DNA of 64,000 nucleotides, taken from NCBI RefSeq assembly GCF_009905725.1, contig NZ_JAAAKV010000002.1, positions 1 to 64,000 on the forward strand. The letters run 5' to 3'. The position numbers and the translations under genes were made by a program. The stretch is from Emticicia sp. CRIBPO. Its GTDB lineage: Bacteria; Bacteroidota; Bacteroidia; Cytophagales; Spirosomataceae. The notes under the pieces were generated by a model. That model saw only the letters and a program-made list of their open reading frames with translations, was not told where the DNA came from and did not search any database. Positions 44,226 to 53,193 of this stretch are shown here, one piece after another; the first letter of the stretch is position 1, and every line of letters begins with the position of its first letter.

Positions 44226-44906
44226 ATGGTAATATTCGTCAACAACAAGCCCATCCACCTCGTTCAAAGTGATAAAATAAAGGTACTGAATATAAATCAA
44301 TATGACGTAATTATAGACGGCAAAAATTCGGTTTTTAAGCCTTCTGTATGGTCTGGAGAGGTTTTGGTTCAAAATACGATGACTGAGAATATCACCTCGT
44401 TCTTCAAATTCGCTAAAAAGAACAGCCTTGATCACCTTTCCTCTGTTACCTTCCTGGTGAAAGACAAAGCAACGGCCAAATCTGAGATCAAACAACTTTT
44501 TAGTGTTGTCAAAGCCGCCGGAGGGATGGTTTTTAACGCCGAAGGTAAGGTCCTGATGATGAAAAGGCTCGGTTTCTGGGACTTGCCAAAAGGAAAAGCC
44601 GAGAGCGATGAAAATTCAAGACTTACGGCGATCAGGGAAGTGGAAGAAGAATGCGGCGTAAAAGTAAAGATTGATAAAAAACTATGCACTACCTGGCATA
44701 CCTACCTGCTTAAAGGTAAACCCGTCATCAAACGCACCAAGTGGTATGCAATGACCCTCCTGGATGACCGCAAAATGAAGCCTCAGGCCGAGGAAGGGAT
44801 TGAAGAACTGAGATGGATGACCCCGGAAGAAATGGAAGAAGCCTTAAAAATTTCTTACGCTTCTATTATCCATGTCGTTAAGTCTTCTCATCAGGCAACA
44901 GAATAA
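44226..44906 (+). CDS. NUDIX hydrolase with N-terminal extension
   Basis: A 226-residue protein. The Nudix box G-x5-E-x7-R-E-x2-E-E-x-G occupies about residues 123-145 (GKAESDE...REVEEECGV), so the catalytic domain spans about 95-220. The first ~90 residues form a separate domain (VIFVNNKPIHLV, VTFLVKDKATAK) that I do not recognise. Nudix enzymes cleave nucleoside diphosphates linked to another group; the substrate is unknown. The stop codon abuts the convergent coaD stop with no spacer. Confidence 0.9.
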   Translation: MVIFVNNKPIHLVQSDKIKVLNINQYDVIIDGKNSVFKPSVWSGEVLVQNTMTENITSFFKFAKKNSLDHLSSVTFLVKDKATAKSEIKQLFSVVKAAGGMVFNAEGKVLMMKRLGFWDLPKGKAESDENSRLTAIREVEEECGVKVKIDKKLCTTWHTYLLKGKPVIKRTKWYAMTLLDDRKMKPQAEEGIEELRWMTPEEMEEALKISYASIIHVVKSSHQATE

Positions 44907-45383
44907 TCAATCCTGTTTCTGGATGAGTTTTTCCATATTGTAAGGAATATAACCGGAAATATCAGCCCCGTATTTGTGCAGTTCTCTTACGATGGTAGAA
45001 CTGATCGGGGCAAGCTCAGGTGACGTAATTAAAAATACGGTTTCCAATTCAGGAGAAAGCTGCCTGTTTACCTGGGAAATCGTATTTTCATATTCAAAAT
45101 CCGTGGTATTTCTTAGCCCCCGTAGAATGAAATTCGCTCCGAAATCATCTGCCACTTTGGCCGTCAGATCATCATAATGGACGACTTTGACCCTGGGTTC
45201 ATCTTTAAACGCCCCCTTGATCACCGCATCAATGACTTCTATATCAAAGTATCTCTTTTTGGTTGTATTGGTACCTATGCCGATGATGATCTCGTCAAAA
45301 ACCCTGAGGCCTCGCTCAACGATATCTGCATGTCCTTTCGTAAAAGGGTCAAAAGAGCCGGGAAAAAAAGCAGTCCTTTTCAT
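44907..45383 (-). CDS. coaD: Pantetheine-phosphate adenylyltransferase
   Basis: A 158-residue nucleotidyltransferase: 4'-phosphopantetheine plus ATP to dephospho-CoA. The HxGH-type motif is TKGHADIV (about 15-22), with FPGSFDPF at the N-terminus, ILRGLRNTTDFEYE (about 86-99) and the ISSTIVRE loop (about 126-133). It is the standard length. It follows exbD by 80 bp on the same strand and ends flush against the Nudix gene. Confidence 0.97.
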   Translation of the reverse strand: MKRTAFFPGSFDPFTKGHADIVERGLRVFDEIIIGIGTNTTKKRYFDIEVIDAVIKGAFKDEPRVKVVHYDDLTAKVADDFGANFILRGLRNTTDFEYENTISQVNRQLSPELETVFLITSPELAPISSTIVRELHKYGADISGYIPYNMEKLIQKQD

Positions 45384-45463
45384 TCTTAAAGTTATTTAGT
45401 CTTAATTTACCAGAATCTGGAACAAAGAAAATAACAATTTTCAACAAACAGTAAAGAATTCGG

Positions 45464-45865
45464 CTATTTGCTCAATTCAGTCGCTAAAACCATCCTGATC
45501 TTCAGTCTTGCCCCCATGGCCATTACGTCCACAAGGTCCTGGATCGTCAGCGTTTGTTCAGCTCTCAGAATGACAGTAGGCTCTTCCATCTTCGCGGTAG
45601 CTTCTGCCAGACGGGCCTCCAGCTCAGGAAAAGGAATAGGCGTTTTATCTATGAAGTACTCCTTGTCTTTGGTCACGGATAAAGTAACCGGCTGCTTGCT
45701 TACGTCATGAGCCGAGTTATCAGACTTGGGTAAAAGGAGTTTAATTACATTCGGACTGCCTAAGGTAGATACAATAAGGAAAAACAACAACAGGAAGAAC
45801 ATGATGTCATTTAACGATGCTGTCTGTACCTCGGCTTCAAACCGGCGTTGTCTTTTGAATTTCAT
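45464..45865 (-). CDS. exbD: ExbD/TolR-family biopolymer transport protein
   Basis: A 133-residue inner-membrane protein with one N-terminal span (about 20-40) containing the proton-coupling aspartate in SLNDIMFFLLLFF, and a periplasmic ExbD domain. With ExbB it forms the motor that drives TonB or Tol systems. It follows exbB by 11 bp. No TonB gene is adjacent, so the partner is encoded elsewhere. Confidence 0.93.
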   Translation of the reverse strand: MKFKRQRRFEAEVQTASLNDIMFFLLLFFLIVSTLGSPNVIKLLLPKSDNSAHDVSKQPVTLSVTKDKEYFIDKTPIPFPELEARLAEATAKMEEPTVILRAEQTLTIQDLVDVMAMGARLKIRMVLATELSK

Positions 45866-45876
45866 CTGTGTTCAGT

Positions 45877-46560
45877 TTAACGTACCGGTTCGTTCAATGT
45901 ATCAAGAAAATCCATCACAGTAGCCTGAAGGTTAATGCTGAATTTATCGACCATCATGTTGATGGCATGATAAGCAGAGTAAGCAATCAAACCTACTACC
46001 AGTCCGGAAAAACTTGAGATCATTTTTTCGTAAAGACCGTTTGAAATGGATTCGATGGAGAAATTACCGGTAACCGATATCTCATAAAAAATCCTGATGA
46101 TACCCGAAATCGTACCTACGAATCCTAAAGTAGGAGCTACACCGGCAATAAGACCCAGGTAACCCATGTTCTTTTCCATTTTCGATATCTCGAGGTTGGA
46201 CTGGATTTCCATGGCACTTTCGATGTCTTTTACGGGTCTGCCGATCCTGGTAATTCCTTTTTCAAGGATCCTTGAAATCGGACGGTTGGTACCCTTGCAA
46301 AGAGAGCTCGCCGTACGGATATCACCTCTGAGGATATTATCTTTCAATGATCTCAGGAAACCGAAATCAATGGTTGAAGCATTTTTAATAAACAGGTAAC
46401 GCTCAGTCATCAGGAAGAATGTGGCAAAAAGCAAAATGAGAATGGGATAAATGACCACCCCGCCTTTGAGCAACAATTCGAAATAATTAATACTTTGTGG
46501 GCTGGCTATAAGCGTCGAATCGGTCGCAGCGGGTACCTGAAGCAATATATTATTTAACAT
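45877..46560 (-). CDS. exbB: MotA/TolQ/ExbB proton-channel-family protein
   Basis: A 227-residue inner-membrane protein with three spans (about 30-50, 130-155, 180-200) and the family signature GLIAGVAPTLGFVGTISGII near 135-155. It forms the pentameric proton channel that works with ExbD. It lies 106 bp after the hisB stop on the same strand. Confidence 0.93.
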   Translation of the reverse strand: MLNNILLQVPAATDSTLIASPQSINYFELLLKGGVVIYPILILLFATFFLMTERYLFIKNASTIDFGFLRSLKDNILRGDIRTASSLCKGTNRPISRILEKGITRIGRPVKDIESAMEIQSNLEISKMEKNMGYLGLIAGVAPTLGFVGTISGIIRIFYEISVTGNFSIESISNGLYEKMISSFSGLVVGLIAYSAYHAINMMVDKFSINLQATVMDFLDTLNEPVR

Positions 46561-46666
46561 ACAGAAAAGGGTATTGTTGTTTTTATGGTAATTAACTTTT
46601 ATTAACTTCTAATTATTATGCAAATTAAGGATTTTTTAAAGTGATATGCATTTAAAGTCTTTTTTT

Positions 46667-47788
46667 TCAGAGCACTCCCTTGGTACTCGGCAAAGAATTC
46701 AGGTCACGGATATCCCTTTTTACAGCCATCTTTATCGCTTTCGCCCAGGCCTTGAAAATCGACTCGATTTTGTGATGTTCATTATCTCCTTCACACTCGA
46801 TATTCAGGTTACTCTTCGAAGTATCACTGAATGATTTGAAGAAATGCATGAACATTTCAGTAGGCATCTCTCCTATTTTTTCTCTTTTAAATGAGGCGTC
46901 CCAAACCAGCCACGGGCGACCTGAGAAGTCAATAGCTACCTGTGCCAGGGCTTCATCCATCGGCAACAAAAATCCGTACCTGCTGATGCCTTTTTTGTCT
47001 CCCAGGGCTTTCAGATAAGCCTCGCCTAGAGCCAGTGCGGTGTCTTCAATTGTATGGTGTTCATCAATGTGAAGGTCGCCTTCCACTTTAATAGTCAGAT
47101 CGGCACCTGAGTGCTTGGCCAGCTGATCCAGCATGTGATCAAAAAAGCCCAGGCCTGTACTGATATCGGCGTGTCCCTTACCATCAAGGTTTACTTCTAC
47201 AAAAATATTGGTCTCTTTCGTTACCCGGTTAACAGAAGCCACCCTGGCCGGAAGTTTCAAAAACTCATAAATAGCGTCCCAGTCATTGGAGATCAGAGCT
47301 GTAGCTGCCTTCTGCTCATCGGTAGCGTTTTCAGATTCACTTTCGCCGATAAATATACCTTTTGCTCCCAGGTTAAGGGCTAACTGAATGTCTGTCAGAC
47401 GGTCTCCGATAACATAAGAATTGGCAAGGTCATATTCTCCGTTAAAAAACTCCGTCAGAAGCCCTGTCCGCGGCTTACGCGTCGGAGCATTTTCATGTTC
47501 AAAAGTCCTGTCGATAAACACCTGGCTGAAACGGATATTTTCACCTTCAAGGGTTTTCATCATTTTCTGCTGAGCCGGCCAGAAGGTATCTTCCGGAAAA
47601 GAATCTGTTCCGAGACCATCCTGATTAGTCACCATGACCAACTGATAATCAGTCTCTTCTGCAATTTTGCGAAGATTGGAAAGTACTTTTGGAAGGAATT
47701 CCAGTTTTTCAAGAGAATCTACCTGGAAATCCAGAGGGGGCTCAACGATAATGGTGCCGTCACGATCAATGAATAAGACTTTTTGCAT
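46667..47788 (-). CDS. hisB: Bifunctional histidinol-phosphatase/imidazoleglycerol-phosphate dehydratase
   Basis: A 373-residue fusion for two steps of histidine synthesis. The HAD phosphatase domain (1-165) has the DxDxT motif D8-R-D10-G-T12 and the RKPRTGLL and [12 protein letters not shown] segments. The IGPD domain (about 180-373) has the metal-binding DEHHTIED and DNEHHKIES motifs. The fusion is usual in Bacteroidota and enterobacteria. No other his genes are adjacent in this window. Confidence 0.96.
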   Translation of the reverse strand: MQKVLFIDRDGTIIVEPPLDFQVDSLEKLEFLPKVLSNLRKIAEETDYQLVMVTNQDGLGTDSFPEDTFWPAQQKMMKTLEGENIRFSQVFIDRTFEHENAPTRKPRTGLLTEFFNGEYDLANSYVIGDRLTDIQLALNLGAKGIFIGESESENATDEQKAATALISNDWDAIYEFLKLPARVASVNRVTKETNIFVEVNLDGKGHADISTGLGFFDHMLDQLAKHSGADLTIKVEGDLHIDEHHTIEDTALALGEAYLKALGDKKGISRYGFLLPMDEALAQVAIDFSGRPWLVWDASFKREKIGEMPTEMFMHFFKSFSDTSKSNLNIECEGDNEHHKIESIFKAWAKAIKMAVKRDIRDLNSLPSTKGVL

Positions 47789-48226
47789 GCTTTGGTTTAT
47801 ATTTCCCTAATTATTTTTTTGCAAAACTAAAATTTTAAAAGCGATTTCGGGAAATTAAATCCGAATAAGTTTTAGTAAACAGGGGAAAACGAAAAAAGGG
47901 AAAACGAAAATGCGGGAGTTTCCGGCAGTAAGTCTGAAAAACGGGAAGGTGAGATTTAACCGGTAAACCGGCACTGTTTCTTATCGATTTTCCAGTGGGT
48001 TCGCCCCTGTAAATCACTGCTTTACGCCCACATTCATTCAAAAAATCAGTCCTTTACCGTCTCGTTATTCTTCATTTTCATCAAACACCCGGAATCTGAC
48101 GGCCGAAATCTGCCCAGAAAAAGAACCCTAGCAAAACATCATTTGGATTTTTTTTATGAAAAATGTAAAATAACAATTAATTTTAAAGATTTGGGATATT
48201 TCACACCACTATTTTCAGAATATTAT

Positions 48227-48256
48227 TTTGTATTAGAAAATAAAGAGGTATCTTTG
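48227..48256 (+). promoter_or_regulatory. Promoter of the DEAD-box helicase transcript
   Basis: TTTG at 48227-48230, an 18-base spacer and TATCTTTG at 48249-48256, a full Bacteroidota promoter. Transcription should begin about 48262. The preceding gap 47789-48226 shows only a 13-bp direct repeat (GGGAAAACGAAAA at 47883 and 47898) and nothing I can call a gene. Confidence 0.65.
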
Positions 48257-48261
48257 CAAAG

Positions 48262-48463
48262 TTTTTAATCGAACGCATCCGTTCGAGACTCTGCAAATGG
48301 TAAATCGTCTTAAAAGATAAGGCCCTTTTATCCCCATTTTCCCTTCAGAGCAGGCAGCGGATGAATCCGTGATGTTCACGTAAGGGCGTATCGCAATCGC
48401 CTCAATTTATTTATTATTTAAGCAATTTTGGACGAAAGCGAAGCGTCCAATCCAAGATTTTTT
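48262..48463 (+). promoter_or_regulatory. Long structured 5' leader of the helicase mRNA
   Basis: About 200 bases lie between the inferred transcription start and the ATG, far longer than other leaders here. It contains hairpins TCGAACG-CATC-CGTTCGA at 48269-48286 and TTGGACG-(9)-CGTCCAA at 48428-48450, the latter ending 13 bases before the start codon. Cold-inducible DEAD-box and csp genes in other bacteria have long temperature-responsive leaders; a similar role is inference. Confidence 0.5.
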
Positions 48464-50230
48464 ATGCAAACTTTAAAGTTTAATGAACTTCCTGTGTCTG
48501 AATTTATTCTTAACGCAGTAGAAGAAATGGGTTTTGATGAAACCACGCCGATTCAAGCCGCCGCTATTCCTTTGATTTTAACCGGAAGAGACGTCATCGG
48601 ACAAGCTCAGACCGGTACCGGTAAAACTGCCGCTTTTGGTATTCCCGCTATTGAGCACGTAGAAGTTGAAAATCGCAGCACCCAGGTATTGATCATGTGT
48701 CCTACCCGTGAACTTGCACTTCAGGTAAAAGAGCAGATCCAGAAATTAGCCAAATTCAAAAAAGGACTTCTTGTAACAGCTATTTATGGTGGAGAGTCTT
48801 ACGAAAAACAATTCCTTGCCCTTAAAAGAGGTTCGCAGATTGTTGTAGGTACTCCCGGCCGTATCATGGACCACATCGACCGTAAGACCCTGAAACTGGA
48901 AGACATTTCAATGGTAGTATTGGATGAGGCAGATGAAATGCTGAACATGGGCTTCAGAGAAGATATTGAAAAAATCCTTTCTTATGCTCCGGACGAAAGA
49001 CAAACAGTGTTGTTTTCGGCAACGATGTCAAAAGAAATCCTGAACATTACCAAGAAATTCCAGAAAAACCCTGAAATCATCAAAGTGACCCGCAAGGAGA
49101 TCACCAACGATAATATTGAGCAGGCTTATTTCTCTGTAAGAAGAGAAGCTAAGTTTGAAGTGATGACCCGTCTGATAGATGTACATGATCTTAAGCAGAT
49201 CATTGTATTCTGTAATACCAAGTCAAAAGTGGACGAGGTCGTTGAAGAGCTTCAGGTGAAAGGTTACGCAGCAGAAGGATTGCACGGTGACTTGCGTCAG
49301 ACTGCCAGAAACCAGGTCATGAGCAAATTCCGTAGCGGAAACACCACTATCCTTGTAGCCACTGACGTTGCCGCCAGAGGTATTGACGTGAGCGGTATTG
49401 ATGCCGTATTCAACTTTGACCTTCCGATGGACCTTGAATATTATGTACACCGTATCGGTCGTACAGGTCGTGCAGGTAAATTGGGTAAAGCCTTCTTATT
49501 TGTATCAGGAAGAGACAGATCAAGACTGAGAGAACTGGAAAACTACACTAAAGTTGCCATCACTCAGGGTAAGATCCCTACTTTCAAAGATATGATGGAA
49601 GTACGTCAGACCAGGTTTATGGAAAAAATCAAAGCGAACATTTCTGAAGAAGGAAATGAAGTTTTCGAAGATATCGTTGACAAACTGAAAGGTGAAGGAT
49701 ATTACACTCACCACATTCTTTCAGCTCTTTTGAGAATGCAGATCGGTAACCAAACCGAGCCTGCAATGAGAGATGAAGATCTTTCAGACGAAAGAAGAGG
49801 TGACAGAAGACCAGCCGGAAGAGATTCAAGAGATGGCAGAAACAGCGGCGGAAGAAGCAGAGGTTTCGAAAGCCGTGGTGAGTTCCGTCCTGAAGGTCGT
49901 GGCGGCGAACGTGGTTTTGACCGTGGCGGCGACAGAGCAGGTTTTGCTCCGAGACGCAACGCCGGTGGTGCTCCGGGAGCTGGTTCAGGCGAGCCGGGTA
50001 TGGTGAGATTGTTCATCAGCTTGGGTCGTAAAGACAACGTATCTCCAAATCACATCGTTGGAGCCATCGCTTCAGAAGCCAGAATCCCTGGCCGTGTGAT
50101 CGGACAAATTGATATGTATGACAAATTCAGCTTTGTTGAAGTACCACAAAAAGATGTAGATAAAGTGATCCAGGGCATGAGAGGTAAAACAATCAACGCC
50201 AGAGAAGCCAGCATCGAAGTAGCGAAATAA
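48464..50230 (+). CDS. DEAD-box RNA helicase with DbpA-type RNA-binding domain
   Basis: A 588-residue ATP-dependent RNA helicase. It has a Q motif (TPIQAAAIP, about 28-36), Walker A AQTGTGKT (48-55), DEAD in VLDEADEML (about 151), SAT in LFSATMS and HRIGRTGRAG (about 327). A low-complexity Arg/Gly/Asp-rich linker (about 440-510) precedes a C-terminal DbpA-type RNA-binding domain (about 515-588). Such CsdA/DeaD-like proteins help ribosome assembly and mRNA turnover in the cold. The ATG at 48464 is chosen; an earlier TTG at 48428 falls in the leader hairpin. Confidence 0.95.
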   Translation: MQTLKFNELPVSEFILNAVEEMGFDETTPIQAAAIPLILTGRDVIGQAQTGTGKTAAFGIPAIEHVEVENRSTQVLIMCPTRELALQVKEQIQKLAKFKKGLLVTAIYGGESYEKQFLALKRGSQIVVGTPGRIMDHIDRKTLKLEDISMVVLDEADEMLNMGFREDIEKILSYAPDERQTVLFSATMSKEILNITKKFQKNPEIIKVTRKEITNDNIEQAYFSVRREAKFEVMTRLIDVHDLKQIIVFCNTKSKVDEVVEELQVKGYAAEGLHGDLRQTARNQVMSKFRSGNTTILVATDVAARGIDVSGIDAVFNFDLPMDLEYYVHRIGRTGRAGKLGKAFLFVSGRDRSRLRELENYTKVAITQGKIPTFKDMMEVRQTRFMEKIKANISEEGNEVFEDIVDKLKGEGYYTHHILSALLRMQIGNQTEPAMRDEDLSDERRGDRRPAGRDSRDGRNSGGRSRGFESRGEFRPEGRGGERGFDRGGDRAGFAPRRNAGGAPGAGSGEPGMVRLFISLGRKDNVSPNHIVGAIASEARIPGRVIGQIDMYDKFSFVEVPQKDVDKVIQGMRGKTINAREASIEVAK

Positions 50231-50253
50231 TACTGAAGATAGTATGATATGGA

Positions 50254-50291
50254 AAGCGTGTAACCTGGAGGTTGCACGCTTTTTTGTTTTT
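50254..50291 (+). terminator. Terminator of the helicase gene
   Basis: AAGCGTGTAACC (50254-50265), loop TGGA, GGTTGCACGCTT (50270-50281), then a long T tract. The 12-bp stem has one G-T wobble. Confidence 0.9.
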
Positions 50292-50369
50292 TTAATTACT
50301 TAAAATTTTGCAAACATTAAATTCTTCCGGCAGTATTGCTTAAATTGTAGTAAAATACACCCTTTTACT

Positions 50370-50873
50370 ATGAAAAAATTATTCTTACTCCTGTTTATCT
50401 TATTCCATTTTGATTCAATAGCCAGTGATTCACTGACTGTAAAGAAAAATGTTCTTTCAGTAGATCTGATAGCTCCTCCCTTATTTTCAATCAATTACTA
50501 CAGGACATTGAGCAACAAGAATTTTAAAAGCTCGGCCAGATTCGGGATATCCTTGCATGATGCCCTTATTTTGGGTTATTCTGCTGAATTTGGGAAACGT
50601 CAGAATCGCTTTCAGACCGAAATTATACTTGTTAATCAATACTCCTTTGGAAAATTTTACAAAGAGATGGGCCCTGGTTACAAAAGGCTGACTACTATCG
50701 GCATTCCTCTCTTTTCCTATAAAAGATTGAATAAAAGGCAAAATTTATTTATTAAGGCTACATTCCAGCCCCTTACTTTGTATTTGAGAGGTAATGATTC
50801 AGATACTCCACTTATTCAACCGATTGATTCTCCGCTTTTTCTATTCGGGGTTGGTGCAGGTTTCGAATTTTAA
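50370..50873 (+). CDS. Exported protein, probable small outer-membrane beta-barrel, unknown
   Basis: A 167-residue protein with signal peptide MKKLFLLLFILFHFDSIAS. The mature part alternates aromatic and polar residues in short strands (FSINYYRTL, LILGYSAEFGKR, RFQTEIILVNQY, FIKATFQPLTLYLRG) and ends in phenylalanine (VGAGFEF), as outer-membrane barrel proteins do. The size would allow about eight strands. I recognise no named family. It is monocistronic and lies after the helicase terminator. Confidence 0.7.
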   Translation: MKKLFLLLFILFHFDSIASDSLTVKKNVLSVDLIAPPLFSINYYRTLSNKNFKSSARFGISLHDALILGYSAEFGKRQNRFQTEIILVNQYSFGKFYKEMGPGYKRLTTIGIPLFSYKRLNKRQNLFIKATFQPLTLYLRGNDSDTPLIQPIDSPLFLFGVGAGFEF

Positions 50874-50922
50874 TCATGAAAGTAGTTTTATTGTAACCGA
50901 TCTTTTTGCACTCCTGTATTTC

Positions 50923-51048
50923 CATACGGGAGCTTCCCATCCAACAGCTTAATCATACTCAGAAGGTTTTACCATCTGCCGAATCGTTTCTACCGGAAAA
51001 AGCAAAGATGTGCTCAACGAAAAACTGGGTGGCGGATACCGACTTTAA
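50923..51048 (+). pseudogene. Decayed duplicate of the N-terminal part of the Gfo/Idh gene at 52067
   Basis: These ~126 bases align without gaps to 52119-52240 of the intact gene. From 50965 to 51040 only about 4 of 76 positions differ, and the encoded EGFTIC-IVSTGKSK-VLNEKLGGGY is preserved. Upstream the match weakens, the ATG codon reads ACG, and a frame-preserving shift creates a TAA (GCT TAA for GCT TAT). It ends exactly at the stop codon of the convergent endonuclease gene. It is a dead fragment, not an expressed gene. Confidence 0.85.
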
Positions 51049-51818
51049 TATTTCATTACCCCGTAAACAGGTACGTGGTCAGACGCCAGCGACTGCAGGG
51101 TTTTGATTTCCTTTACTTTCCAGCGATGATTTTTGGACAAAAAGATATAATCGATCCTGTTTTTCGGAGCTTCTGACGGATAAGTATTTTCCGGATGTCC
51201 GGCTATCACCGCCATATCATAAAAATGTTTTGTAATAAACTGATATTCTTCCGAATCAGGGCGGAAATTAAAGTCTCCCGCCAGCACCATGGGTAATTTC
51301 TCTTTCTCATAGTAGGCCACAATGGCCCCGAGCTGTGCCAGGCGGTTAGCTACATGCTGATGACAAAGGTGCGTTCCGGCCAGAATCAGTTTCTTTTTAC
51401 CCGATTCATCCTTTACTCCGATAAGTGCTCTCCCCTCTCCCCCGCTCGGAACAGGCAATGATAAGCGGATGATCTCAGACGGATTCTTAGTCAAAATGCC
51501 TTCTCCATAACCTCCGTCACTGAAGTCGATGGCCTTGGCAAAGTAACCGTTCCGGTTGGTTACCCCACCCAGTGCCCTGGCAATATCCACTTTCTTTCCG
51601 TTACTAAAAGTGGCCGTCCGGTTGGTCATGCTGTCCACTTCCTGGAGAAAAACCACGTCAGGATCAAGATTTTTTATCAGGGTTGAGACTTCCTCCTGGT
51701 TGCTCTGTCCCTTTTTATATGGACTTTCCCCATGATAAATATTATAAGTCAGTACAGAAAGTGATGAAGAACAGGAGCAAGCCATTATGGCGAGAGCTAA
51801 GAACACTAAATATCTCAT
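51045..51818 (-). CDS. Endonuclease/exonuclease/phosphatase-family lipoprotein
   Basis: A 257-residue exported protein with signal 1-14 and a lipobox-like ACSCSSS. The EEP fold is shown by SVLTYNIYHG (about 20-29), DVVFLQEVDS with the metal-binding Glu, the MVLAGDFNFRP segment (about 170) and the terminal SDHVPVYG with catalytic Asp-His. Members hydrolyse phosphodiesters, including nucleic acids, sphingomyelin and inositol phosphates; the export signal argues for an extracytoplasmic substrate. Its last codons adjoin the decayed Gfo/Idh fragment. Confidence 0.88.
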   Translation of the reverse strand: MRYLVFLALAIMACSCSSSLSVLTYNIYHGESPYKKGQSNQEEVSTLIKNLDPDVVFLQEVDSMTNRTATFSNGKKVDIARALGGVTNRNGYFAKAIDFSDGGYGEGILTKNPSEIIRLSLPVPSGGEGRALIGVKDESGKKKLILAGTHLCHQHVANRLAQLGAIVAYYEKEKLPMVLAGDFNFRPDSEEYQFITKHFYDMAVIAGHPENTYPSEAPKNRIDYIFLSKNHRWKVKEIKTLQSLASDHVPVYGVMKY

Positions 51819-52025
51819 AGTATTTCGATGTTTGTTTAATCAGGTTGACATAAGTGATGAAAAATAAAGAAACAAAGTGAGAATCCGTCTTTCGGGCTGA
51901 TTTTATTTTTTCAATGGTTCATAAGTTTTGAGATTCGCACAAGTTGTGACGGTCTACCTGCTCTTCTCGTCCGGGTATTATTAAAATAATTTAAAAACCT
52001 TCTTCAGAATTCTTGACAAAAATCG

Positions 52026-52033
52026 TATCTTTG
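52026..52033 (+). promoter_or_regulatory. -7 element TATCTTTG of the Gfo/Idh gene
   Basis: A perfect TAnnTTTG box 33 bases before the ATG at 52067, giving a leader of about 27 bases. A matching -33 element is not obvious at the usual spacing. Confidence 0.5.
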
Positions 52034-52066
52034 AGAAATAATCATAATTTTTCAGCCTGAAATTAT

Positions 52067-53149
52067 ATGTCAAATACTCATTCTCCAGTACGTGTTTTAG
52101 TAGTTGGTTGTGGCAATATGGGAGCGTCCCATGCTACGGCTTATCATACATCAGAGGGTTTTACCATCTGCGGAATTGTCTCTACCGGAAAAAGCAAAGA
52201 AGTGCTCAACGAAAAACTGGGTGGCGGATACCCGCTTTTCTCTGATTATACAGAAGCCCTGGCTGCTACAAAGCCGGATGCCGTTTGTATTTCTACCTAC
52301 CCGGACACCCACGAGGAATTTGCCATCAAAGCCCTGGAAGCAGGAGCTCACGTATTTATAGAAAAACCCCTTGCCGATACCGTTGAGGGATCGATAAGAG
52401 TAGTGGAAGCAGCCAAAAAAGCCAATAAAAAAGTAGTGGTCGGATATATACTCAGACACCATCCTTCATGGGAGAAGTTCGTTGAACTGTCGCACCAGCT
52501 TGGCAAACCTTTGGTGATGAGAATGAACCTCAACCAGCAAAGTCACGGCGTGATGTGGGATGTGCACCGTAACCTCATGAAAAGCCTCAGCCCTATCGTC
52601 GATTGTGGTGTTCACTACATAGATATTATGTGTATGATGACCCGCTCCAAGCCGCTGCAGGTGACTGCGATCGGTGCCAGGATGACCGACGATATCCCTG
52701 AAGACAATTACAACTATGGTCAGCTGCAAATCCGTTTTGAAGACGGCTCAGTGGGCTGGTATGAAGCCGGATGGGGCCCGATGATGAGCGAGACCGCTTT
52801 CTTTGTGAAGGATGTGATCGGACCGAAAGGTTGTGTATCCATTGTGGCTAAAGAAGCCGGAGCTTCCGGAAAATCAGATAATGTGGATTCCCACACCAAG
52901 ACCGAATCGCTGAGGTTCCACCATGCGGATATCAACGAGAAAAATGAGTTTATCAAACAAGACGAATGGATCAATCTGACCGATGAACCGGATCACCAGG
53001 AGTTGTGTAACAGAGAACAAAAATATTTCCTGAAAGCCATTACCGAAGACATCGACCTGACAGACCACCTGGCGGATGCGGTCAACAGTCTTAAAATTGC
53101 TTTTGCCTGTGATGAATCGGTGAGAACCGGACAGGTAGTTAAGGTTTGA
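52067..53149 (+). CDS. Gfo/Idh/MocA-family NAD(P)-dependent oxidoreductase
   Basis: A 360-residue sugar or inositol dehydrogenase-like enzyme. The Rossmann motif VVGCGNMG is at residues 11-18, with the conserved EKPLADT (about 99-105) and the C-terminal alpha/beta domain containing DCGVHYIDIM (about 180-190), where the catalytic histidine usually lies. Many family members act on sugars or sugar nucleotides. It stands beside two aldo-keto reductases and a GH9 glycosidase, suggesting sugar catabolism. A damaged copy of its 5' part lies at 50923-51048. Confidence 0.92.
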   Translation: MSNTHSPVRVLVVGCGNMGASHATAYHTSEGFTICGIVSTGKSKEVLNEKLGGGYPLFSDYTEALAATKPDAVCISTYPDTHEEFAIKALEAGAHVFIEKPLADTVEGSIRVVEAAKKANKKVVVGYILRHHPSWEKFVELSHQLGKPLVMRMNLNQQSHGVMWDVHRNLMKSLSPIVDCGVHYIDIMCMMTRSKPLQVTAIGARMTDDIPEDNYNYGQLQIRFEDGSVGWYEAGWGPMMSETAFFVKDVIGPKGCVSIVAKEAGASGKSDNVDSHTKTESLRFHHADINEKNEFIKQDEWINLTDEPDHQELCNREQKYFLKAITEDIDLTDHLADAVNSLKIAFACDESVRTGQVVKV

Positions 53150-53192
53150 TTTTTTGTAGGCCCGTGCCTCGAAGCTCGGGCCTACAAAAAAA
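53150..53192. terminator. Bidirectional palindromic terminator
   Basis: TTTTTTGTAGGCCCG (53150-53164) pairs perfectly with CGGGCCTACAAAAAA (53177-53191), giving a 15-bp stem with T and A tracts on both sides, so it can end transcripts from both the Gfo/Idh gene and the convergent aldo-keto reductase. The 12-base loop contains TGCCTCGA, also found at the centre of the palindrome at 59102. Confidence 0.88.
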
Positions 53193-53193
53193 A

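Noticed and set aside
47883-47910. Tandem GGGAAAACGAAAA repeat
   Set aside because: Only two copies of a low-complexity 13-mer; too little to call an iteron or functional repeat.
47835-48041. 68-codon minus-strand open frame upstream of the helicase
   Set aside because: Its coding sense runs through a purine-rich repeat; no recognisable protein features.
50906-51106. 66-codon open frame overlapping the decayed Gfo/Idh fragment
   Set aside because: It reads the duplicated segment in the wrong frame relative to the parent gene, the same frame that gives a shadow inside the intact gene at 52104-52361.
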